Shown here piece after piece: positions 56,281-64,000 of a stretch of DNA of 64,000 bases; the first letter of the stretch is position 1, and the number at the start of each line of letters is the position of its first letter. The notes under the pieces are model-generated. The model saw only the letters and a list, made by a program, of their open reading frames with translations. It searched no databases and was not told the DNA's origin. This DNA is from Hydrogenophaga sp. Lineage in GTDB: Bacteria > Pseudomonadota > Gammaproteobacteria > Burkholderiales > Burkholderiaceae_C. The stretch lies in contig NZ_JAUCZF010000005.1 in the NCBI RefSeq assembly GCF_030373245.1, forward strand, positions 335,826-399,825. The letters are read 5' to 3'. A program made the translations under genes and the position numbers.

Positions 56281-57361
56281 TCTTAAAGCCCCATACAATG
56301 AACTTAGGATTGAAATCGATGCAGCAGTCTCTGACGTGCTGCAGTCAGGCTGGTATATTTTAGGACCGGTCGTAGACAGATTCGAGCAGGAGTATGCAGC
56401 CTATTGCGAGATAAAGCACTGCGTTAGTGTTGGCAACGGACTTGACGCGCTGCACCTGACCCTTCTAGCCATGGGAGTAGGCCCTGGTGACGAAGTGATC
56501 GTCCCAAGTAACACTTATATAGCCACTTGGTTGGCTGTAAGCCAATGCGGTGCAATACCGATCCCGGTTGAACCGAGCGAAGCCACTTGCAATATTGACC
56601 CTACTAAAATTGAACAGGCTATCAATAAGCGCACCAAAGTCATTTTACCTGTTCACCTATACGGTCAGCCAGCCGACATAACCCCCATACTGACAATTGC
56701 TCGCCAATATGGTCTACGTGTACTTGAAGATGGTGCACAGGCTCACGGAGCTCGCCATAATGGACGTTATCTCGGCGGGCATGGTGATGCAGTGGCGTGG
56801 AGCTTCTACCCTGGCAAGAACCTTGGCGCATTAGGTGATGGCGGAGCTGTGACCACAAACGATACCGAATTGGCCGAACGTCTCCGATTATTGCGCAACT
56901 ACGGTTCAAGTGTCAAATATGTTAACGAAGTTCGAGGCTACAACAGTCGGCTCGACCCAATACAGGCTGCTGTACTCAGCGTAAAGCTACACAAACTTAA
57001 CGAATGGAATAGCCGTCGCCACAAGATTGCTCAGCGCTATCAGCAATCACTAGCTGGTTGTGGACTGAGGCTGCCACTAACGCCGCACTGGGCAGTACCT
57101 GCATGGCACCTGTACGTAGTGCGCTCCCCACAGCGCGAATCACTCCAAGCCCATTTGACTGCAAACGGTATTGGCACCTTGATTCACTATCCTATTCCGC
57201 CGCACCTGCAGCAGGCCTATTTGAATCTTGGCTATAAGCCAGGTGACTTCCCAATTGCGGAAACCATGGCCAACCAAGTTCTGAGTTTGCCTATGGGACC
57301 TCATCTCACCACCGCACAACAGGACAAGGTCATTGCAGCTATACTTTCGTTTAAGTCTTGA
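56264..57361 (+). CDS. DegT-type PLP aminotransferase (3-keto sugar; FdtB/QdtB-like)
   Basis: This 365-residue enzyme starts at GTG 56264 after GAGG and overlaps the ketoisomerase gene by 17 bases. Motifs are [24 protein letters not shown], the [11 protein letters not shown] block, [11 protein letters not shown] (PLP ring Asp), and the Schiff-base Lys in [19 protein letters not shown]. It continues with the typical [11 protein letters not shown] and HYPIPPHLQ. It transfers an amino group from glutamate to C3 of the keto sugar produced by the preceding gene. Together these give dTDP-3-amino-3,6-dideoxyhexose, then its N-acetyl form. It is much more canonical than the DegT gene at 42737. Confidence 0.93.
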   Translation: MIPFLDLKAPYNELRIEIDAAVSDVLQSGWYILGPVVDRFEQEYAAYCEIKHCVSVGNGLDALHLTLLAMGVGPGDEVIVPSNTYIATWLAVSQCGAIPIPVEPSEATCNIDPTKIEQAINKRTKVILPVHLYGQPADITPILTIARQYGLRVLEDGAQAHGARHNGRYLGGHGDAVAWSFYPGKNLGALGDGGAVTTNDTELAERLRLLRNYGSSVKYVNEVRGYNSRLDPIQAAVLSVKLHKLNEWNSRRHKIAQRYQQSLAGCGLRLPLTPHWAVPAWHLYVVRSPQRESLQAHLTANGIGTLIHYPIPPHLQQAYLNLGYKPGDFPIAETMANQVLSLPMGPHLTTAQQDKVIAAILSFKS

Positions 57362-57867
57362 CTTATTCCAATCTTGATTTGGAATCTCTAGTGCCCATCC
57401 CGCGCCAGGGCAAGCATCAAAATCGAACCACGATCGGGATCAGTATTGTCATAGAGCGCTTCACCGTATGATGCCAAGATCTGCAGTTTTGATTCTTTTC
57501 TTTAACAATATGATGCAACTGGATTTTGGTGAAAGAATACGTCAAAATACTCGATAGAAGAAGGGGTCTTCAAGGTCTCAATCCAGCAATCTAGAGATTT
57601 TTACGTTGCCTTTTATACCAAGAGCACCACCTCAATTGACTTGCTTGTCTGGCAGCCTTAAGCAATAGAAATTATTCCGCATCAACGAATGCGCAATATC
57701 TCCAATAGGCCAAAAATTCCTTTGAAAGAGTCGTATTGATGCTTGGATGGGCCCCATGAATTTTAGAAAATTAGCCCGGATTAGGAGCGTGCGTGAAATA
57801 AGAATTCATGTCGGGAGTGAAGATCGATTGGGCTTAAAAGGCTTTGCTGTTTTTTACGGAGGTGGAA
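57362..57867. other. AT-rich intergenic region
   Basis: These 506 bases are AT-rich with many stops in all frames and no gene, RNA or repeat that I can name. The only signal is GGAGGT at 57859-57864, the ribosome-binding site of the following GT2 gene. Confidence 0.5.
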
Positions 57868-58827
57868 ATGCCTGAGCCAATATTGGTGAGCTTAATAGTT
57901 TGTTCTTATAAACAGGAAGGGTACATAGAGGAGGCCGTATTAAGCGCACTCGCTCAGACATATGATCCTCTTGAAATAATCATTTCGGATGACTGCTCTC
58001 CCGATAGGACATTTGAAATCATACAAAAAACATTATTTACGCATGCTGGGAAACGAAATATCACCGCCTATCAAAATCGAACTAATCTCGGACTTGTCGG
58101 CAATTTAAATACAGCATTTGCGCTCGCTCAAGGGGAGCTCATCCTTGTTCAAGGAGGTGACGATTGCTCGTTGCCTGACCGAACGAGTGAATTGGTTGCC
58201 GCCTATCAATCTCAACAACCCAAGCCCGATCTAGTATTTTCGAATGTGCATTTTATTGACAATAAAGGCAAACTGCTGAAGACACAAACAGAGCACCGTA
58301 GTATCCCGACTCTGGAGCAAGTTATCCGGGGTAGGTTCTTCATTGCTGGGGGTATGGCTGCGGCTTACTCCCGCGACATGCTTGAATTCTTTGGACCACT
58401 CGATCGTTTGATCCTGTACGAAGACTATGTCCTCACCTTCCGAGCGCTCGCCCGAAATGGCATCAAACATGTTCCTAAGCCCCTGGTGAAGTATAGGATC
58501 CACGATGAAAGCATCATGGCGCATGAAAATGCTATCGCCCAGGATAGAGAAAAACCTACGAAAATTTTGGCACGATCACTTGCACAGGAAGACGATCGCT
58601 ACAGCACATGGCGAAAGAGTGGCCGAACCTATATATTCGACGGATGGCGTCTGAAACGATATCGAACATACCTTGTAGCGGACGCCCGTAGCAGTACAGC
58701 GTCCAGACCTCAAGCAATGCTCTGGCTTCTATGGGCGATCCTGACAATGCGCCCTTTCTTCGCAAGGACAATTTGGTCGCGTGACATCTTAAGGTTTCAA
58801 AATTCAGATAGTTATACGGGCGCTTGA
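57868..58827 (+). CDS. GT2 family glycosyltransferase
   Basis: This 319-residue GT-A enzyme contains VSLIVCSYKQEGYIEEAV, IIISDDCSPDRTFEII, NRTNLGLVGNLN, a metal motif GGDDCSLPDR (about residue 100) and YEDYVLTFRAL (about 190). ATG 57868 has an excellent GGAGGT site; a frame-extending ATG eight codons earlier lacks one. A hydrophobic C-terminal stretch (AMLWLLWAILTMRPFF) may contact the membrane. It ends just before a zone of IS remnants, so the downstream part of its operon may have been lost. Confidence 0.88.
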   Translation: MPEPILVSLIVCSYKQEGYIEEAVLSALAQTYDPLEIIISDDCSPDRTFEIIQKTLFTHAGKRNITAYQNRTNLGLVGNLNTAFALAQGELILVQGGDDCSLPDRTSELVAAYQSQQPKPDLVFSNVHFIDNKGKLLKTQTEHRSIPTLEQVIRGRFFIAGGMAAAYSRDMLEFFGPLDRLILYEDYVLTFRALARNGIKHVPKPLVKYRIHDESIMAHENAIAQDREKPTKILARSLAQEDDRYSTWRKSGRTYIFDGWRLKRYRTYLVADARSSTASRPQAMLWLLWAILTMRPFFARTIWSRDILRFQNSDSYTGA

Positions 58828-58943
58828 TGGAAAGATAGCCGCTATGTGGGCTTCCCCCAGTTTCCCGGCCACATCGAATGACATGAGGTGTTGAGGAAAT
58901 TAGCATGACAAGAGCCTGAGGGAGCTCACGAACGACTTCAGGC

Positions 58944-59147
58944 GTGAGACTGTGCATGCAGCCAGGAGCCAATGTCACTTACATGGAGCGGGACCTGGAT
59001 ATCCAAGCCAGCGTGCTCAGGCGGTGGGTCACCCAGGAGCGTGGCGGGGTGTTGGGCCTCAGACCGAATACGCCCCTTCGCAGTGAAGCTGCCACAGAGG
59101 TGGTGCGTTTGCAACGCGAACTGTGCATGAAGCAACGACGTGTTTGA
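58944..59147 (+). pseudogene. degenerate OrfA-type transposase remnant
   Basis: The frame reads MERDLDIQASVLRRWVTQE and ATEVVRLQRELCMKQ, the helix-turn-helix and coiled coil of an IS3-type OrfA. Just upstream, in another frame, is TNDFRRETVHAA, the usual start of the same domain, so the gene is frameshifted and cut off before OrfB. It differs from the OrfA of the two intact IS3 copies, so it belongs to another element. Confidence 0.6.
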
Positions 59148-59474
59148 TTAAATCGAACGCTTCTGCAAGCCGGTGCGCAAACACTCACAGCTAAACCCCC
59201 GTAAGCGCGCGGTCATCCCACCCTTAAAGGGATATGGGCCTAAGCGGCAACGATGGTGTCCACCAAGCGATGGACTGACCCCCGCCAGTCGATGCTGCTG
59301 AAACGCCAGAAGGTGCCCGAGGGCTGAGCAAGCGCAAAGGCGCTGGACTACAGCCTGGCGCGCGGGGAGGCGTTGACGCCGTTCGTGGGTGATGGGCAAC
59401 TGCCCGTGCGACGTCCCCCCGGATTTGAGTAGCGGCTGACTCTGGAGTCCAATCCCGAAGACAGGAGATTGGAC

Positions 59475-59738
59475 GTGAAGAAGAGATTTACGGAAGAACA
59501 GATCATTGGTTTCCTACGCGAAGCCGAGACCGGCCTGCCGGTGGCCGAGCTGTGTCGCCGACACGGCTTCTCGGAAGCCAGCTACTACCTCTGGCGCAAC
59601 AAGTTCGGTGGTATGAGCGTCTCGGATGCCAAGCGCCTCAAGGAACTCGAGCTTGAAAACGCTCGCCTCAAACGGCTGCTGGCCGAGTCGATGCTTGAGA
59701 ACGAGGTGACGAAAGAAGCCTTGAGAAAAAAGTGGTGA
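59475..59738 (+). CDS. IS3-family OrfA (copy 2)
   Basis: The protein is identical to OrfA of copy 1: helix-turn-helix plus leucine-zipper tail, GTG start after AGGAG. The A6G slippery site at 59726-59732 allows the OrfAB fusion. Confidence 0.9.
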   Translation: MKKRFTEEQIIGFLREAETGLPVAELCRRHGFSEASYYLWRNKFGGMSVSDAKRLKELELENARLKRLLAESMLENEVTKEALRKKW

Positions 59739-60565
59739 GCGCACCAGCACGGCGCGAGCTGGTGCGCCACATGGTCGGCAGCGGACTGAGCGAACGCCGT
59801 TCACTGCGGATCATCGGCATGAGCGCCAGCGCCTACCGGTACGAGCCCGCCGCAGACCGCAACGGTGCGCTCAAGGAAAAGATCATGGCCCTGGCTCAGC
59901 GTCATCGGAGGTATGGGGCCGGCATGATCTACCTCAAGCTGCGCCAGGCTGGGGAGGTGGTCAACCACAAGCGCGTCGACCGCCTGTATGCCCAGGCGGG
60001 GCTGCAGGTCAGGAAGCGCAAGCGAAAGAAGATTCCGCTGGCTGAGCGTCATCCTCTGCAGCGCCCGATGGCAGCCAACCAGGTGTGGTCGATGGACTTC
60101 GTCTTTGACCGCACGGCCGAAGGACGCAGCATCAAGAACCTGACGGTGATTGATGACGCGACTCACGAGGCGGTGGCCATCGTGGCCGAGCGAGCGATGG
60201 GTGGCAACCAGGTGGTGCGCATCTTGGATCAAATTGCCGCCACGAGGGGACTACCCAAAGCGATCAGGACAGATAACGGAAAAGAGTTCTGCGGTCGAGC
60301 CATGCTGAACTGGGCCCACGCCAGGGGTATTCAGCTGTTCCTGATCGAACCGGGCAAGCCCAACCAGAACGCCTACATCGAATCGTTCAACGGCCGCTTC
60401 CGGGAGGAATGTCTGAACGAGCACTGGTTCACCAGCCTGGCACATGCCCGCGTGATCGTCGAGACCTGGCGTCGGGAGTACAACGAGGAGCGCTCCAAGA
60501 AGTCCCTTGGCGGACTGACCCCGGCGGCCCATGCTCAAAGGCTGATGCAAAACCCGTTAAATTAA
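59732..60565 (+). CDS. IS3-family OrfB transposase catalytic part (copy 2)
   Basis: The 277-residue protein is identical to copy 1, with intact DDE residues (WSMDFVFD, IRTDNGKEF, YIESFNGRF). Identity of the two copies points to recent transposition or gene conversion. Confidence 0.93.
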   Translation: MVSAPARRELVRHMVGSGLSERRSLRIIGMSASAYRYEPAADRNGALKEKIMALAQRHRRYGAGMIYLKLRQAGEVVNHKRVDRLYAQAGLQVRKRKRKKIPLAERHPLQRPMAANQVWSMDFVFDRTAEGRSIKNLTVIDDATHEAVAIVAERAMGGNQVVRILDQIAATRGLPKAIRTDNGKEFCGRAMLNWAHARGIQLFLIEPGKPNQNAYIESFNGRFREECLNEHWFTSLAHARVIVETWRREYNEERSKKSLGGLTPAAHAQRLMQNPLN

Positions 60566-60609
60566 CCCCCGGACTCCAAAGCCCAGTGCTACTGAATACG
60601 GGGGGACGT

Positions 60610-60852
60610 CGCGTGGACAACAAATGGATCGAGAACCAGATCCGGCCGATTGCCATTGGCCGCAACAACTGACTCTTCGCTGGCAGCCTGCGCGCGGGCC
60701 AGCGGGCAGCGGCCGTGATGAGTCTGATCCAGTCGGCGCGTATGGACGGGCAGGACCCCTACGCCTACCTGCGCGATGTGATGGCACGCCTACCCATGCA
60801 ACGCGCCAGCCAGATCGGCGAGCTGCTGCCGCATCGCTGGCAGCCAGCCTGA
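60610..60852 (+). pseudogene. IS66 TnpC transposase C-terminal fragment
   Basis: The frame reads VDNKWIENQIRPIAIGRNN, then an in-frame TGA (60670-60672) where the family has Trp, then LFAGSLRAGQRAAAVMSLIQ and RASQIGELLPHRW, ending at TGA 60850-60852. The part just before it, SAKALDYSLARGEALTPF, lies left of IS3 copy 2 (about 59330-59414) and also carries a stop. It was dead before or after the IS3 insertion. Confidence 0.85.
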
Positions 60853-60991
60853 CTCTCATACCCAGAAACACGATCGCGTTACGTGGTCAAGATGGGATTG
60901 CCGCGCGCTTACAGACTCCCTCAGCACAGTCCACCTTGAGCAGGACTTGGTGGGCCAAGCAAATCGTCTGGGAGACTGGGGTACCCCATGT

Positions 60992-62374
60992 TCAAGCCAA
61001 AGGCCCCATGAAGCCGAGGTCGCGCGAAGCGAAGCGCCCAATGTTAGGTAGCACCAGTGGCAGGTTGCTCGAAGACACGCCAAACCAGCGCGAAAGCGTG
61101 GCTGCGTATTCGTCCACCGAGGTCGTGGGGATGAGGGCGCCCCGGCCTGCATCTTGGGGACCATTGAGAGCCACCGTCGGAAACTGGCCGTATACGCGGT
61201 TGCCCTGAACAGCACCTCCCATCACGAAATGGTGAGCCCCCCAGCCGTGATCGGATCCCCTGCCATTGTGCTGCTGCGCCCGCCCAAAGTCGGAAGCGGT
61301 GAAGGTGGTCACCTGGTTCGCCACGCCCAAGGTGGCAGTAGCTTGATAGAAGGCGGCCATCGCATCACCGAGTTCGCGTAGCTTGTCGCCTTGGTCGCTC
61401 AACAAGTTGTCATGGAAATCGTAGCCGCCTTGCTGGACGAAGAACATCTGCCTGCGTTGGCCCAGAGCACTTCGTGCTGCGATCATACGCGCCACCATTT
61501 GCAGCTGGCGCCCCAGACCCGTTTGCGGAAAAGTCGCGCCGGCCGTCACACCGCTGAGGGCTCCTCGAACCACCGCCTCGGAGTCAATGGCTCGTCTTGA
61601 GATCGTAACGAGTTCATTTTCCAGCAGTTGGGCGCGGGCATTGGTCATGAGCTGCCGGGCGGCAGTCCCGCCAGCGGCCGAACCGTAAAGGCCACTCAGC
61701 GCATCGACCCGCACGGCTCCATCGGTGGTGAGTTGGTACTGAATGGTGCTGCTGCCTGCCTGCATCAGGTTGTTTCCGGCCACCGACATGGCGATCGAGA
61801 CGCCGCTGCCAGGGTTGTAGCTGCTGGCCAGCAGGTCACCCATACGACCTTGCCAGCCCGTCTGAGAAGAACGGTCCGGCAGACCCGTCTGCCACGCTCC
61901 CTGCTGATCCGAGTGAGAGAAAAGCTGAATAGGAACCGGAACCGTGGGGCGGGCAGAGTTCCATTGCGCTCGCGTGATGGGTACCGCCAGCGTTCCCACA
62001 TTGGCCATTAAGGCCACGCGCTGCTGGTTGAACAAGGGCTGAATCGCTGAAAGCGAAGGGTGCAGGCCCAGTGGATCTCCACTGTAGCCCGTCGGGTTGA
62101 TGGCCAGTAAGTTGGCTGCCGGTAGTGCCAGCGAAGGACGCCCCTGCTGGTAGCTGTTGTAGCCGCCGCCACTGCGAGGAACCACGGTATTGGACTGATC
62201 GTTACCGCCGGCCAGAAAAATGCAGACCAGCGCTTTGTGATCCCCAACTGTCTGAGCGCTGGCAGCGCCAGCGGCCAACAGGTTCATGGCGAAAGGGGTG
62301 CCAGCAAGAGCAGACAAACGCGTTGCCTGCCGAAGGAAATCGCGGCGAGCGAGAGAGCGATGAATGTAGGTCAT
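60992..62374 (-). CDS. DUF1501 family exported protein
   Basis: This 460-residue protein has a twin-arginine type N-terminus (SLARRDFLRQATRLSALAG, then ASAQ), indicating Tat export. The body has the family blocks KALVCIFLAGGNDQSNTVVP near residue 50 and GYDFHDNLL, with TFTASDFGRAQQHNGRGSDHGWGAHHFVMGG-type metal-site residues (Asp/His) near 365-390. The family has an alkaline-phosphatase/sulfatase-like fold; its substrate is unknown. It follows the DUF1800 gene with a 10-base gap, and the two almost always occur as a pair. It seems unrelated to EPS synthesis and probably marks the chromosomal flank of the locus. Confidence 0.9.
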   Translation of the reverse strand: MTYIHRSLARRDFLRQATRLSALAGTPFAMNLLAAGAASAQTVGDHKALVCIFLAGGNDQSNTVVPRSGGGYNSYQQGRPSLALPAANLLAINPTGYSGDPLGLHPSLSAIQPLFNQQRVALMANVGTLAVPITRAQWNSARPTVPVPIQLFSHSDQQGAWQTGLPDRSSQTGWQGRMGDLLASSYNPGSGVSIAMSVAGNNLMQAGSSTIQYQLTTDGAVRVDALSGLYGSAAGGTAARQLMTNARAQLLENELVTISRRAIDSEAVVRGALSGVTAGATFPQTGLGRQLQMVARMIAARSALGQRRQMFFVQQGGYDFHDNLLSDQGDKLRELGDAMAAFYQATATLGVANQVTTFTASDFGRAQQHNGRGSDHGWGAHHFVMGGAVQGNRVYGQFPTVALNGPQDAGRGALIPTTSVDEYAATLSRWFGVSSSNLPLVLPNIGRFASRDLGFMGPLA

Positions 62375-62384
62375 GATTGATATC

Positions 62385-64000
62385 TCACTTCTGCACGATG
62401 AAATCTGGAGAAATCATGGTGAGTGTCACGGCGGTGTGAACACGCCGGGTTGAGTCCGCCGCAGGCACGGCGTTGACCGCGCCCAAGATGATTTGCCGCG
62501 TCGAAGTCGACATGCGCCCTGCCGTCAACAGCAAATTCAATCGATCCATCAAGGCTGCCGGGTTGTTGGCCAGCGCAATCTCGGGTGCGTAGTTGGCCAA
62601 GACTAGCGTGTTGTTGTCCCCGTGTCCCCGCTCCACGCCCCAGCTGATGAAGTTGGCGTAGCCGGTGACGGTGGTTTCATGCGTGATCTGGAACTCTGGT
62701 GCCACCAGGTTTCGACTCATCACCTCGCCTGGCGGCGCGTAATCCGGGCGGAACCAGTTGAACACACTGGGCGCGCGCAACGGGTTCTGGCCCAAGCTTC
62801 TGACGTTGTCCTCCAGATTCCAGATGCGGTACATAAGAGGTTGTGACTGGGTGCGGGCATCGAAGGCACGCATCCAGTTGCCGAAGCGCACCATCGGCTC
62901 GCGAAGCTTGCCCCAGGTAGCCTGGTTGGCGATGTTGGGATCCCTCGCCTCCGGATCCAGCAGCACCGCGCGCAGCACCGCACGCATGTCCCCGCGCACA
63001 CCGCTGCCGTTGTTGTTGAACGCCGCTGCCACGCGCCCAACGTAGGCCGGGCTCGGATTGCTGGTTACCAAGCGCTGGATCAGCTGACGCCCGATGAACG
63101 GACCCGTGTTCGGATGGTTGAACAGCGTATCCAGAGCGATGCGCAAGCTCTCCTCGCCAGACGTGTTGGCCGGTATGGTCACTCCCAGGAACCGCTTTTC
63201 GCTGCGCGAGTGGTAACTGGGGTAGTTCTGCATTTGCTCACGCCAGTTGTTCACCCCGATCCAGCCATTCCACCGGCTGTCCGAGCGATCTGGCCCACCC
63301 CAGCTCCACCCCGTGAACACCCGAGCCAAGCCTGAAACATCGTCCTGAATGTAGGTCGGAATGAAGTTGCCACTGCCGTCGCGCCGGCGCGTGCCATCCA
63401 CATTGAGCTGCCACAGACCGATCGTGAACAGCTGCATGACCTCGCGTGCAAAGTTCTCGTCAGGAATTCTCCCAGTCACCGGGTCCTCTCGCTCGTTGCG
63501 GAAGTGCGACAGGTACTGACCCATGGCCGGATGCGTGGCCACCTGCTCGAGCAATTGCCTGAAGTTGCCAAACGCGTTGCGCGAAAGCATGTCCAGGTAA
63601 CTGGCATGCGCACCCTCAACGGAATCGATCTGGCTGTTGATGTTGGACACCACAAAAATCTCGCTCAACGCCAACACGGTGCGCTGGCGCAGCTGATCCG
63701 GCCCACGAACCGCTTGCATCCAGAAACTTTCCATCGCCGAATTGATGAAGGAAGAGTCGCAAACAGTGCAACCAGGCGGCCCGCGGCGCACCATGACGTA
63801 GTCCCAATGCGTGTCCATGCTGGCGGTAAGGAACTGCTGATCGATCCAGGCGGCGGGACCCATGCTCGACACGCGCTGAATCTCCGCCATGTTGGGGCCG
63901 TACGTAGCTTGGATCAGAAAACGCGCAGCTTCGGCTTGAGGGGTCGGAGCTGGAGCTGGAGCTGGAGCTGGAGCTGGAGCTGGAGCTGGAGCTGGAGCTG
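62385..64000 (-). CDS. DUF1800 family protein (5' part outside window)
   Basis: The frame is open to the right edge, so the start lies beyond 64000. The visible 538 codons comprise a (Pro-Ala)n linker, then EAARFLIQATYGPNMAEIQRV, the usual beginning of DUF1800, and PDENFAREVMQLFTIGLWQLN, ARVFTGWSW, FIGRQLIQRLVTSNPS and PSVFNWFRPDY, ending MISPDFIVQK. DUF1800 proteins are exported and encoded beside DUF1501 genes; function unknown. An internal ATG at 63890 is not the true start because family sequence continues upstream of it. The Pro-Ala repeat likely joins a signal peptide or N-terminal domain to the body. Confidence 0.9.
   Translation of the reverse strand, partial: APAPAPAPAPAPAPAPAPTPQAEAARFLIQATYGPNMAEIQRVSSMGPAAWIDQQFLTASMDTHWDYVMVRRGPPGCTVCDSSFINSAMESFWMQAVRGPDQLRQRTVLALSEIFVVSNINSQIDSVEGAHASYLDMLSRNAFGNFRQLLEQVATHPAMGQYLSHFRNEREDPVTGRIPDENFAREVMQLFTIGLWQLNVDGTRRRDGSGNFIPTYIQDDVSGLARVFTGWSWGGPDRSDSRWNGWIGVNNWREQMQNYPSYHSRSEKRFLGVTIPANTSGEESLRIALDTLFNHPNTGPFIGRQLIQRLVTSNPSPAYVGRVAAAFNNNGSGVRGDMRAVLRAVLLDPEARDPNIANQATWGKLREPMVRFGNWMRAFDARTQSQPLMYRIWNLEDNVRSLGQNPLRAPSVFNWFRPDYAPPGEVMSRNLVAPEFQITHETTVTGYANFISWGVERGHGDNNTLVLANYAPEIALANNPAALMDRLNLLLTAGRMSTSTRQIILGAVNAVPAADSTRRVHTAVTLTMISPDFIVQK
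63946..64000. repeat. hexanucleotide tandem repeat GGAGCT, at least 9 units
   Basis: Perfect GGAGCT units run from 63946 to the window edge; on the coding (minus) strand they encode alternating Pro and Ala in the DUF1800 gene. The repeat continues beyond the window. Confidence 0.95.

Larger units (their letters stand above)
59415..60605 (+). mobile_element. IS3-family insertion sequence, copy 2 (1191 bp)
   Basis: It has the same ends and contents as copy 1, in the same orientation. Here the target duplication is clean: ACGT at 59411-59414 and 60606-60609. Removing the element and one ACGT restores CCCGTGCGACGTCGCGTGG, a continuous IS66 transposase reading frame. It therefore inserted into the IS66 gene at a GACGTC palindrome. 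Confidence 0.95.
59201..60912 (+). mobile_element. collapsed IS66-family element with both ends, hosting IS3 copy 2
   Basis: Left end GTAAGCGCGCGGTCATCCCA (59201) and right end, reverse complemented, GTAAGCGCGCGGCAATCCCA (to 60912) form IS66-like inverted repeats. Without the 1191-bp IS3 copy only about 520 bp remain, against roughly 2.5 kb for a full IS66. Flanking octamers AAACCCCC and AGACTCCC match at 6 of 8 positions, consistent with a decayed 8-bp duplication. Inside are fragments of the IS66 TnpC transposase. Confidence 0.8.

Noticed and set aside
39159..60605. Classic composite transposon made of the two IS3 copies
   Set aside because: Copy 2 carries its own ACGT duplication and restores an IS66 gene when removed, so it inserted independently. 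Outer flanks cannot distinguish a joint event because both copies use the same target.
63946..64000. CRISPR-like repeat at the right edge
   Set aside because: It is a contiguous hexamer with no spacers and lies in frame in a coding sequence.

Overview
The window looks like a large extracellular-polysaccharide (EPS) locus from a betaproteobacterium, most likely Burkholderiales and possibly Comamonadaceae. I infer this from the gene families, the GC-rich coding with GC-poorer islands, the IS families and the DUF1501/DUF1800 pair. No rRNA, tRNA or housekeeping gene is present to fix the taxon.

Left block (1-9.6 kb). The window opens inside a fusion gene (AMP-ligase, carrier protein, membrane acyltransferase 3). 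It converges on a leftward EPS operon. In transcription order this reads: polysaccharide export protein, outer-membrane beta-barrel, Wzz-type co-polymerase, BY-kinase, Wzy-type polymerase, Wzx-type flippase.

Second block (9.9-25 kb). This holds serine-acetyltransferase-like and glycosyltransferase genes. A decayed GT2 copy is truncated by an IS30 remnant, which itself carries a complete IS5-family element with TTAA target duplications. An intact GT2 follows, then a Gfo/Idh/MocA-SDR fusion, more glycosyltransferases, two inverted paralogous GT4 genes around a PIG-L deacetylase, a WecG/TagA-type transferase and an ExeA-like ATPase.

Third block (25-38 kb). This is a rightward biosynthetic unit: a single-module PKS with its own thioesterase, a GT2, an NRPS with a formyltransferase-like N-terminus and a luciferase-like monooxygenase inserted in a glycine-type adenylation domain, and an EntD/Sfp-type phosphopantetheinyl transferase.

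Fourth block (38-61 kb). A methyltransferase precedes the first of two apparently identical 1191-bp IS3-family elements, which bracket about 19 kb. Inside lie a leftward trio (DegT aminotransferase, GT2, GT4). A rightward run follows: an NRPS (fatty acyl-AMP ligase, carrier, C, glycine-type A, carrier, TE), an SGNH-like lipoprotein, an NDP-sugar pyrophosphorylase, a priming phosphoglycosyltransferase, an RgpF-like protein, a fused acetyltransferase-ketoisomerase, a second DegT aminotransferase and a GT2. The second IS3 copy sits inside a collapsed IS66 element.

Right edge (61-64 kb). A DUF1501/DUF1800 pair is read leftward. The DUF1800 gene runs off the window through a Pro-Ala repeat.

Working together: the priming enzyme, glycosyltransferases and sugar-modifying enzymes would build a lipid-linked repeat unit with amino-deoxy sugars, and Wzx, Wzy, Wzz, the kinase, Wza and the barrel would flip, polymerise and export it. 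The unusual part is that three carrier-protein assembly lines (AMP-ligase/AT3, PKS plus formyl/monooxygenase NRPS, and FAAL NRPS) sit inside this locus with their own activating transferase. They may make acyl or acyl-glycine decorations, or a separate glycolipid or lipopeptide.
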